A stretch of 8,330 nucleotides of DNA, from NCBI GenBank assembly GCA_944386395.1, contig CALXAZ010000128.1, forward strand, positions 1 to 8,330. The letters run 5' to 3'. Within the stretch, counting starts at the first letter, position 1. Every line of letters starts with the position of its first letter. Under the pieces are notes generated by a model, which had not been told where the DNA came from, made no database searches, and was given only the letters and a program-made list of their open reading frames with translations. The stretch is from an uncultured Clostridia bacterium (GTDB lineage: Bacteria; Bacillota; Clostridia; Oscillospirales; JAAYOS01). The translations under genes and the position numbers were made by a program. This document shows positions 1 to 5,928 of the stretch, piece after piece.

Positions 1-37
1 AGCTGTATTCGATGTCGGTAAATGTTTCCTGCTTCAT
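1..37 (-). CDS. IS5-type transposase, N-terminal fragment (runs off the left edge)
   Basis: On the minus strand, ATG at 37-35 opens a frame reading MKQETFTDIEYS up to the window edge. This is the N-terminus I associate with a common group of IS5-family DDE transposases in Clostridia. Only 12 residues are visible, so no catalytic part can be checked. An in-frame ATG at 52-50 (adding MVVQA) is possible, but it lies only about 16 bases from the -10 box at 68-73, so its leader would be very short; the ATG at 37 is preceded by a GGTGG stretch and is preferred. It sits inside the element end described at 82-120. Confidence 0.55.
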   Translation of the reverse strand, partial: MKQETFTDIEYS

Positions 38-67
38 TGCCTGCACCACCATTGCTTTGATGGTGTT

Positions 68-73
68 ATTATA
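68..73 (-). promoter_or_regulatory. -10 box of the IS5-type transposase promoter
   Basis: The minus strand reads a perfect TATAAT here, 30 bases before the preferred transposase start. No good -35 box is visible at 16-18 bases upstream, so the promoter is probably weak. Transcription would run left, into the element. Confidence 0.4.
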
Positions 74-81
74 CCATATCT

Positions 82-120
82 GGGACCTCTATGGTAGTGC
101 GAATTAAATCAGAGGTTCCC
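82..120. repeat. Inverted repeat at the end of the IS5-type element
   Basis: GGGACCTCT (82-90) is repeated in inverted form as AGAGGTTCCC (111-120), separated by 20 bases. It lies just outside the transposase promoter, where the element terminus is expected, so the element boundary is probably at about 120. The other end is outside the window, so neither the matching terminal repeat nor the target duplication can be checked. Confidence 0.45.
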
Positions 121-416
121 TAGCAGATCCAATAGCATAAAATCCACATAGCGGGTCCATCCGCCGCTTCTTTGTCTATACATTCTGTTTCACTCCAAAC
201 CACATTTTCTGCATCGCCCCGTTGGCTCCAGAGGAAATCCCACAGCTGGAAAAGCTCGCTCTCCCATGGCAAAATTCCTGTACTCCTGCTGGAATCTCCC
301 GAAAAACGTGATATTTTCTTTATTATATCACAATCCGAAATCATATGCAACCATTTTACAACTCTTCTCGGTAAAGTAGTTGTAGGTGTTACAATAATGT
401 GAAATACCCCAGCCTG
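120..416 (-). other. Open stretch, possible fragment of an unidentified gene
   Basis: The minus strand is open from a TGA at 417-419 to a TAG at 120-122, 98 sense codons. Likely starts are TTG at 350 or ATG at 344, giving about 75 residues; neither has a clear ribosome binding site. The translation is rich in Trp, Ser and acidic residues (for example WSQRGDAENVVWSE) and looks more protein-like than an average shadow frame, but I recognise no domain. The stop codon lies exactly at the inferred IS5-type boundary, so this could be the truncated remainder of a gene disrupted by the element. Positions 417-458 contain only the palindrome CCCATATATGGG (438-449) and the ribosome binding site of the next relic. 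Confidence 0.2.
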
Positions 417-458
417 TCAAAAAACTATTCAAACGTCCCCATATATGGGAGGGCAGTT

Positions 459-1160
459 ATGGAACAGTGGAGAAAAGATGCCCTGCGAGAGGCGGTTATT
501 ACAGACCCGGAAGCCCTGGTGCCGAAAGACCACCTGCTTTGGAAGATAGAAAAGTGATGGACTATGAGTGGCTTTACCCGTATTACTGCCACAGCAACAG
601 ACGGCCCGGAACGGATCCTGTGGCGCTGATACAGCACTTGTTCGGGGTCCCCTCTCTACGCCAGATCTCCCAACGGATTCATGATACATTGTCCTACCGT
701 TGGTTTTTGGGATATGGATTGCTGGATGAAATTCCTCATTTTGCCACGGCGAGCTATGCGTTTTGCCAGCGTTTCCCGGATAAACTGTCCTGGAAAATCT
801 TTGCACATATTCTCAACAAGACAATCAATAACCGGATGGTGGACACCAGCAGCATTTTTATTGATGGCACCCACATATGGCAGGAGTATCCGGACATTGT
901 GGAAGGGATACAAAAAACAGAACTGGGCAAGCATATTTATGTACAGAAAGAATTCATCGCGCAAGTTTTTGCAGGTGCAAAAGGAAAGCACGCGATGCGA
1001 TATACACGCTACAGCGGCCTGACCGCGGTCATAAGATGGGTTGGCTGAATATGCTGCCATAAATTCAAAAAGCCGGCAAATTGCAGTTTGGAAAACACAT
1101 TTTTGTCGAATATATCTGCTGTTTAACCTCTATATAACCAAATCCCCGGTTTTTGCTTAA
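459..1160 (+). pseudogene. IS1182-type transposase, internally deleted and frameshifted
   Basis: ATG at 459, preceded by GGGAGGG, reads MEQWRKDALREAV and LVPKDHLLWKIEK, then stops at TGA 555-557. The homologous reading continues one frame away from 557 (MDYEWLYPYYC, GTDPVALIQHLFGVPSLRQ, YRWFLGYGLLDEIPHFAT, FIDGTHI), which is the N-terminal part of IS1182-family transposases. After FIDGTHI it jumps directly to a sequence resembling the C-terminal region (WQEYPDIVEGI, FAGAKGKHAMRYTRYSGL), so the central catalytic half is missing. A second frameshift near 1046 moves the tail (EYAAIN to ITKSPVFA) into another frame, ending at TAA 1158-1160. The sum is about 230 codons against roughly 450-550 for complete members. 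It is certainly inactive. A 4-codon gap in MDYEWLY/PYYC relative to remembered relatives suggests further small losses. Confidence 0.85.
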
Positions 1161-1174
1161 CAAAACCGGGGATT
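1141..1174. terminator. Perfect hairpin at the end of the IS1182 relic; possible bidirectional terminator
   Basis: AATCCCCGGTTTT (1141-1153) and AAAACCGGGGATT (1162-1174) form a perfect 13-bp stem with an 8-base loop that contains the relic's TAA. Neither side has a long T tract, so termination efficiency is uncertain. It may equally be a structural element of the IS end. A second, imperfect hairpin at 1186-1204 (GGGA, GGC / GCC, TCCC) lies 14 bases beyond the stop codon of the ligase-like gene on the minus strand, and the two together probably end that transcript. Confidence 0.5.
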
Positions 1175-1217
1175 CATAGGCTGAGGGGACGGCTGAGCCA
1201 TCCCTATGGGATTTTTA

Positions 1218-2609
1218 TCATGTTTTGGCTTGGTGATACCAGATGTCCAGATAACCCAAGCAGAGCAAAAATATGAAATCCAGGAAAAAGTAGGAAATAT
1301 CCCCATTGAACAGGAAAGGTTCCAGAAATCCTGCCATGAGAAGACAGGGCACTAGAAGGGCAATACATTTCTTCCACATACCGCAGGCGGATCGGAACAG
1401 AAGGGTCAGGCAAGCTCGAACGGCCATCCAGGTGAGAACCAAAGCCACCGCCAAGCCGGGAAGGCCCATGCGGAACAGTACCTCTATCCAGGAATTGTGT
1501 GCATGTTCTGCCGGGAAAGAATTGTAATAGGAAATGGAACTGCCGGAATATTCTGTCCCCCACAGTAGCAGGGAAGGATTGTCACGCAGAGCTTGGAACG
1601 CACTGCGCCAGATCTCGGTTCTTCCGTTGAGGGTAGCCAAATCGCTGAGAAACGTACCTTGCGGATTGTTGCCGGACAGGTCGGCAGGAGCTGAAAGTTC
1701 AGAGGCAGCTTCTTCTGCCCCAGGCTCCGAAGATTCGGAAGCTGCTGTAGAGAGCGCATAGGATTCCTCTATCCGCTCCTGGTTAGCCTGATAGATATGG
1801 GAGGCAAGCAAAAACAAGCCGGATATCACGAGTATGGCGGCAAGCGCCAGAAGAAGGAACCGCTTCCACCCGCCTTGGAACAGGGCAAAAAAGAAGATCC
1901 CACCAATCAGGGCACAAGTCACCAAAATGGATGTACGGCAGTTGGTCAGTGCCAGGCTGCAAAATTGGGACAGAATCCCCAAGGTCAGCAAGACCCGAGT
2001 CAGCGGTCTTTTGGCCTGAAACCAGAATCCAAAGCTGAAGGTGATGCCGATCATGAAAAGGCAGGCGGCAATATTCGGATGCCACAGCACCTGCAGCCGG
2101 GTGCCATCCCAAGTCACCCCTTCAGCCAGCCAGGACGGGAGACAGTCAAAATACAGGTTGGCAGTGTATACAGACAGGACAATGGCTGCTGCCACATACA
2201 TTCCGGCAATGGCTCTGAGTCCCTTTTGGGCTGCGTTGTCTTTTGCCAGGGAGGCATAGGGCAAGGCCAGAAGATAAACACAAAAAAACATTCCGATTTT
2301 CTTTGGTTCCATACCGACCAATCGGTGCTGGGTCTGGGAAACCAGAAACCACCCCACCATTACCAGACTGAGCAGGACGATTTTTTTTGAGTTTTCCGGG
2401 AGAGGCTGTATCATAGCGGCACCGGCAAACAGTACGCAGGGTATAATGAGGTAGTTTTCTACAAAATAAAAGGCTACATAATTCAACGTTCCGCCCAAAA
2501 GGATATAAAGCAGTTCCAGGGTGCCTGCGGCCAGAAGGCAGTAAAACGGAAGCTCCTCCAGCGAAATGGAGCGAGCGGAAGATGGCTTGTTGGCAAGTGG
2601 AGTATTCAT
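1218..2609 (-). CDS. O-antigen ligase/polymerase-like membrane protein (Wzy_C/WaaL type)
   Basis: A 463-residue integral membrane protein of about ten or more hydrophobic segments. The topology is typical of O-antigen ligases and Wzy polymerases, which transfer or polymerise lipid-linked glycans at the outer face of the membrane. One large loop (about residues 284-375) separates the last membrane block and carries the family's recognisable motifs: NGRTEIWRSAF (from about 328, with Arg330) and HAHNSWIEVLFRMGLPGL (His371 in HNSW), the latter being the conserved catalytic-type histidine region of this family. HPNIAACLF and LTNCRTSIL lie in earlier segments. The loop also holds an unusual Ala/Glu/Ser-rich stretch. 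ATG at 2609 is preceded by GAGGT at ten bases. No glycosyltransferase or flippase gene is next to it, so the polymer it serves is unknown. In a Gram-positive it would act on teichoic-type or capsular glycans, or protein O-glycosylation. It is visibly richer in G+C than the genes at 3686-7741. Confidence 0.85.
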   Translation of the reverse strand: MNTPLANKPSSARSISLEELPFYCLLAAGTLELLYILLGGTLNYVAFYFVENYLIIPCVLFAGAAMIQPLPENSKKIVLLSLVMVGWFLVSQTQHRLVGMEPKKIGMFFCVYLLALPYASLAKDNAAQKGLRAIAGMYVAAAIVLSVYTANLYFDCLPSWLAEGVTWDGTRLQVLWHPNIAACLFMIGITFSFGFWFQAKRPLTRVLLTLGILSQFCSLALTNCRTSILVTCALIGGIFFFALFQGGWKRFLLLALAAILVISGLFLLASHIYQANQERIEESYALSTAASESSEPGAEEAASELSAPADLSGNNPQGTFLSDLATLNGRTEIWRSAFQALRDNPSLLLWGTEYSGSSISYYNSFPAEHAHNSWIEVLFRMGLPGLAVALVLTWMAVRACLTLLFRSACGMWKKCIALLVPCLLMAGFLEPFLFNGDISYFFLDFIFLLCLGYLDIWYHQAKT

Positions 2610-2661
2610 GGGTAGTTCTACCTCGCAGTTTTTGAGATTGTATTTATAATAACATGATTTG

Positions 2662-3587
2662 ATGAAAATTTCAATATTGCGTCTCCTTGCCGATGTGGAA
2701 ACCTATTCCGGTAACCAGCGGTTATCCTTCCGCCTGAAATCAGAACACAACCCGATTTGCATCAGCTACGCCACTATCTATCGAGGGATTCGGTCCGGTA
2801 TGTTTGCCCCCAAAAGGTGTCTAAAGAAAGCAGAAAAGCACAAAGACGATTGCCAGATTATTACGACCATCTTTCACAATAACAAAGAAAGATATGGATA
2901 CCGTAGAATCAAAGTTGTTCTGAATCGAGAAGGTTACATTCTCTCCGAAAAGGTGATCCGCCGGATCATGCGTGAAAATAGGTTGCTTGTAAAAGTCAGA
3001 AGTGCAAGGAGATATTGTTCATACAAAGGAGAAATTAGTCCTGAGGTGCCAAATGTAATACAGCGAAATTTCAGGGCTGACAAACCAAATCAAAAGTGGC
3101 TGACCGACGTGACGGAGTTCTCAATACCAGATGGAAAGGTATATCTCTCTCCCATTATCGACTGTTATGATGGTTGCCGGTAGCATGGAACATTAGCAGC
3201 AAACCAGATGCGCAATTGGTAAATACCATGCTTGACCGTGCAACCCTTTCTCTTCCACTGGATGCCTATCCGATTATTCATTCGGATCGAGGTTGCCATT
3301 ACCGATGGCCCGGCTGGATCAAGAGAGTCCAGGATGCGGGGCTCACCAGGTCCATGTCGAGGAAATCATGTTCGCCAGACAATTCAGCCTGTGAAGGTTT
3401 TTTCGGGAGAATGAAGAACGAGATGTTCTACGGTCGTTCGCGGCAAGGCGTCACACTGGAGAAGTTTATGCAGCATATTGATTCGTATATGGTTTGGTAC
3501 CGGGATACGCGAATAAAACTGTCTCTTGGCAGACTAAGTCCAGCGGAATATAGAACGAAGATGTGGGGGGGCCATTTAGTCCAATAA
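2662..3587 (+). pseudogene. IS3-family (IS150-like) transposase OrfB, frameshifted, with an IS30-like 5' segment
   Basis: From about 2826 the frame reads the HTH_21/rve region of IS3-family OrfB: KERYGYRRIKVVLNREGY, then KWLTDVTEFSIPDGKVYLSP (the first catalytic Asp in TDVTEF) and IIDCYDG. At about 3171-3176 one base is missing (GATGG followed by TTGCCG), so this frame stops at TAG 3181-3183 while the homologous frame continues as LPVAWNISS, IIHSDRGCHY (second Asp), SPDNSACEGFFGRMKNEMFYG (Glu position) and LGRLSPAEYRTK. All three DDE positions can be found, but only across the frameshift. No OrfA precedes it. The first ~50 codons (LLADVETYSGNQRLSFRL, ICISYATIYRGIRSGMF) are not the usual OrfB start and resemble the segment after the helix-turn-helix of IS30-type transposases. 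That suggests an element junction near 2815-2830. The relic is inactive unless the indel is a sequencing error. Confidence 0.8.
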
Positions 3588-3685
3588 AATGTCCGCCGGC
3601 CCCTACCTTAATAACTGATACTAAGACTGTACTTTGTAGATAACAACCAGCCGCATATGAAAAGATTCAATATTCGAATTTTTGG

Positions 3686-4732
3686 TTAGTCCCATTTTTT
3701 GTCTAGTAGATTTATTGTTTTAGATATCCCCCTATCCTCCAAAACATCTTGTAAATAAGAAATCAGTGTTCTCAAAATTCTGTTTTCTCTCACCAATTGA
3801 TTAGAAGCATTCTGAATATCCTCATCCGAAGCTGTATAAATCTCATCCTGAGCAATAAGTTCTGGAAACGACTTATCGTATCGATCACAAAAGGCATTCA
3901 GCTGCTCCTTGGGAAAAAGCCATGTCTTTTTTTGTAACATTCTCATAATAAATTCATCTTGGCTAATGCAATCATCCTCTTCGTTTGAAATCACCTCATT
4001 CATTATGATTGAGGCGTATATATTGGAATTTTTTTGAAATTCTAATACTAAGTCCTCATGTCGTTTTTGTAACATTCTATATTGCCGCTTCAACCTTAAG
4101 CTAGGAGAATTTATGTGAAACACAAACCTCTTCTTTGGAATATGATTCATCGTCCAGTACAGTTCAGAAAGACGTTCTTCCAAAATTGAATTTACTTCAA
4201 GGTCATTAAGAGTTTGAAAATAACCCCAACTGCCTCTATACGCCCTACTAATTGGAAGATCCGTTTCATCAAACTTTCTGACAACATTCATGGGTAAAGA
4301 GTCCGCATGTTTCCCTGACGATTCGGTTTCTTTTGTCTGCATACTCTCAGTGTTAGATTTCAAATCAATGTCTCGAAGAAAGTCTTCAATTTCTTGAATT
4401 AGCAATGAGTCCAAAGTCTGTTCTTTATAATCAGCCAAAAATGCCGTAACCCTAATTTCATCTCCATATATAATTTTATCTGGAGATTCCATAAATGCAT
4501 AAACTGTTTTATCTCCTACTTTATACTGTCTTTTTAAATCAACTACCCCCATAGAAAATCTATAAAGTCCAATCAAATCGTCTTGATCAATCTTGTGAAA
4601 CGCATGAATAATGATATCCTTCCCGTCCTCAAGATAATATGAGCCATCTTCGTCATCAACAAACACCGGATATACAAACGCAGGAAAAACTGCATGAAGA
4701 TTTATAAAGCCATATAGGAGATACATTTTCAT
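3686..4732 (-). CDS. Protein of unknown function (ORF-D), partner of ORF-E
   Basis: A 348-residue soluble protein with no signal peptide or membrane segment. I recognise no domain. The N-terminal ~120 residues look beta-rich (MKMYLLYGFINLHAVFPAF, YYLEDGKDIIIHAF, IGLYRFSMGVVDLKRQYKVG, DKIIYGDEIRVTAFL). A polar Ser/Thr/Lys/Glu linker follows (about 125-150). The C-terminal half is charged and helical, with likely coiled-coil stretches (RLKRQYRMLQKRHEDLVLEF at about 215-235 and VRENRILRTLISYLQDVLED near the C-terminus). ATG 4732-4730 overlaps the TGA of ORF-E by four bases, and the SD-like AGGGGGG (4740-4746) lies inside the end of ORF-E. The two are therefore almost certainly translationally coupled and made in a fixed ratio. 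It is the last gene of the run; only a weak AT-rich hairpin (about 3660-3682) follows. It could be a binding partner, inhibitor or adaptor of ORF-E; that is inference from gene order only. Confidence 0.75.
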   Translation of the reverse strand: MKMYLLYGFINLHAVFPAFVYPVFVDDEDGSYYLEDGKDIIIHAFHKIDQDDLIGLYRFSMGVVDLKRQYKVGDKTVYAFMESPDKIIYGDEIRVTAFLADYKEQTLDSLLIQEIEDFLRDIDLKSNTESMQTKETESSGKHADSLPMNVVRKFDETDLPISRAYRGSWGYFQTLNDLEVNSILEERLSELYWTMNHIPKKRFVFHINSPSLRLKRQYRMLQKRHEDLVLEFQKNSNIYASIIMNEVISNEEDDCISQDEFIMRMLQKKTWLFPKEQLNAFCDRYDKSFPELIAQDEIYTASDEDIQNASNQLVRENRILRTLISYLQDVLEDRGISKTINLLDKKWD

Positions 4733-5529
4733 AATACTTCCCCCCTTTTTTTGAGGTAATCTATCGCCTTTTGAAACACGGCTTCATTATGGCTAGCAGG
4801 ATCTGATGGATAGTGTGTAAAATATGTAATGACGTCAATATCTGAGTGATCCTTTAAGAAATTTTTGAACGCCTCATTTCTCACAAACGGCTGTGGTACA
4901 ATAATAGCCATAATCGCATCGGACACTTTTAGGTTATCTTCCGAAATAATCTCCACTGTTCTTGCTCTGTCATCAAATTCAAAAGTACCTTTGGCACTCA
5001 ATATTTGTCCAAGCGTAAATGTCACCACATTATTGAAACTTTTGTCATCTATACTACTAATTCCTTGCAGGTAGTTTTCATTGTTACCAAAAAAGGCACG
5101 CACATATTCGGGAATATTGGTTGGATCTGGCTCAAGTTGAAATTTTTTTATATCGATTTCCGAAGGTATCATATCTTCGAATATACCTGATGAATATGCC
5201 CCTGTATCAAATGGATAAATATATTTAGCATGAATTTTATGGGAATCAAAGATAAAGCAACAGGGAGAACGCAGGCAATCAGTTCTGCTCTTGTGAGAAT
5301 GCTTACTTGATACCCTGTATGACGGCTTTCCATAAAAAAAGTACAATAAAGGTTCTTTAAAAACCGGGCATACTTTAACCGAAAGTTTATCCTCTTGCAG
5401 AATATTTTCTCCAATAAGACAGCTTGTAGAATGCATAGTTGGTAGCAGTGCAGGCGTTTTTTCTGTACCCGCATAATTATTTATTAATTCTTGTAGCTTT
5501 CCATCATATTCCATTAGGTACAACCTCAT
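4729..5529 (-). CDS. Protein of unknown function (ORF-E) with an HSTS / YFFYG-KPSYR / YPFDTGAY motif set
   Basis: A 266-residue soluble protein. The N-terminal half has an unusually crisp set of motifs: MHSTS at 32-36 followed by the helix-like CLIGENILQEDKL, CPVF at 54-57, LLYFFYGKPSYR at 61-72, a short Cys group (C85, C90, C91), CCFIF at 90-94 and YPFDTGAYSSG at 105-115. A His-Ser/Thr motif followed by a short helix and a Gly/Leu step, then an aromatic-Y-G block, is reminiscent of ADP-ribosyltransferase-like folds (H-Y-E type). No assignment can be proved by eye and the third catalytic residue is not obvious. The C-terminal half is mixed alpha/beta. ATG at 5529 has only a weak SD (AAGAAG, about 15 bases upstream); ATG at 5514 (Met6) with AGG nine bases before it is a credible alternative. 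The gene ends in an A7G6 run (see findings) overlapping ORF-D. Confidence 0.75.
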   Translation of the reverse strand: MRLYLMEYDGKLQELINNYAGTEKTPALLPTMHSTSCLIGENILQEDKLSVKVCPVFKEPLLYFFYGKPSYRVSSKHSHKSRTDCLRSPCCFIFDSHKIHAKYIYPFDTGAYSSGIFEDMIPSEIDIKKFQLEPDPTNIPEYVRAFFGNNENYLQGISSIDDKSFNNVVTFTLGQILSAKGTFEFDDRARTVEIISEDNLKVSDAIMAIIVPQPFVRNEAFKNFLKDHSDIDVITYFTHYPSDPASHNEAVFQKAIDYLKKRGEVL

Positions 5530-5565
5530 TACAGACCAAATTCATATCTTCTTAAAAGTAGGTAA

Positions 5566-5922
5566 CTAGAGATTATCCTTCGCACAGCACATAATATCAT
5601 AGCAGGAGCGTTTCTGCACTGACGCATCATCCAATAATTTCATGAATTTGCTACTCTTCATCACAAAGGCGTAGCCTGATTGCAATAAACTGAAATTGTA
5701 GAAACAATCCTGCCATGATCAATAATGCCCTTCTTCTCTATCAGGTAATATTGAACTTCATACTCGCTCCAACGGTACTTGTACTCCTACGCTGTTCCAT
5801 ATTCTATTTTGAAGCAAAACATTGTACCATTGAACACACAGATTCGTCCCTTCACTAAAGTTATGTTTGAGTTTATTGAAATCTTTTAATTCACAAGTTA
5901 CATTGGCACATTTATCGCTTCT
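5566..5922 (-). pseudogene. Decayed small gene between the TIR gene and ORF-E
   Basis: This ~390-base gap is not empty. Three consecutive open stretches on the minus strand, 5922-5761, 5786-5664 and 5718-5566, join into one coherent protein-like sequence of about 115 residues through two compensating frameshifts (the first and third are in the same frame). Readable pieces are KCANVTCELKDFNKLKHNF, LCVQWYNVLLQNRIWNS, then KYRWSEYEVQYYLIEKKG, then CFYNFSLLQSGYAFVMKSSK and LLDDASVQKRSCYDIMCC, ending KDNL with TAG 5568-5566. AAAGGTGAAGA immediately after the TIR stop would be its ribosome binding site, and an ATG at about 5912-5910 lies in the wrong frame, so the start is damaged too. I do not recognise the family. 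The position, spacing and strand suggest a lost third gene of the operon. Confidence 0.6.
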
Positions 5923-5928
5923 TCACCT

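Noticed and set aside
438..449. Palindrome CCCATATATGGG as an operator
   Set aside because: It lies just before a dead transposase start, and nothing else supports a regulator binding there.
548..562. Possible programmed frameshift (GAAAAGTGATGG) in the IS1182 transposase
   Set aside because: No canonical slippery heptamer. IS1182 transposases are, as far as I recall, read in one frame, and this copy also has a large deletion and a second frameshift, so decay explains it.
429..1060. Minus-strand open frames of 125 and 134 codons
   Set aside because: They are antisense to the IS1182 relic, whose plus-strand reading matches transposase motifs throughout.
1797..2390. A 197-codon open frame on the plus strand
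   Set aside because: It lies entirely opposite the O-antigen-ligase-like gene. The translation is Gln/Gly/His-rich with no hydrophobic core or ribosome binding site, as expected for a shadow of a G+C-richer gene.
3168..3183. Possible programmed frameshift in the IS3-family OrfB
   Set aside because: Programmed frameshifting in IS3 elements occurs between OrfA and OrfB, not in the middle of the catalytic domain; a single-base loss after GATGG explains the break.
3656..3683. AT-rich hairpin after ORF-D as a rho-independent terminator
   Set aside because: The stem is all A-T except at the loop, has a mismatch on the mRNA strand and lacks a clean T tract, so I did not list it as a separate feature.
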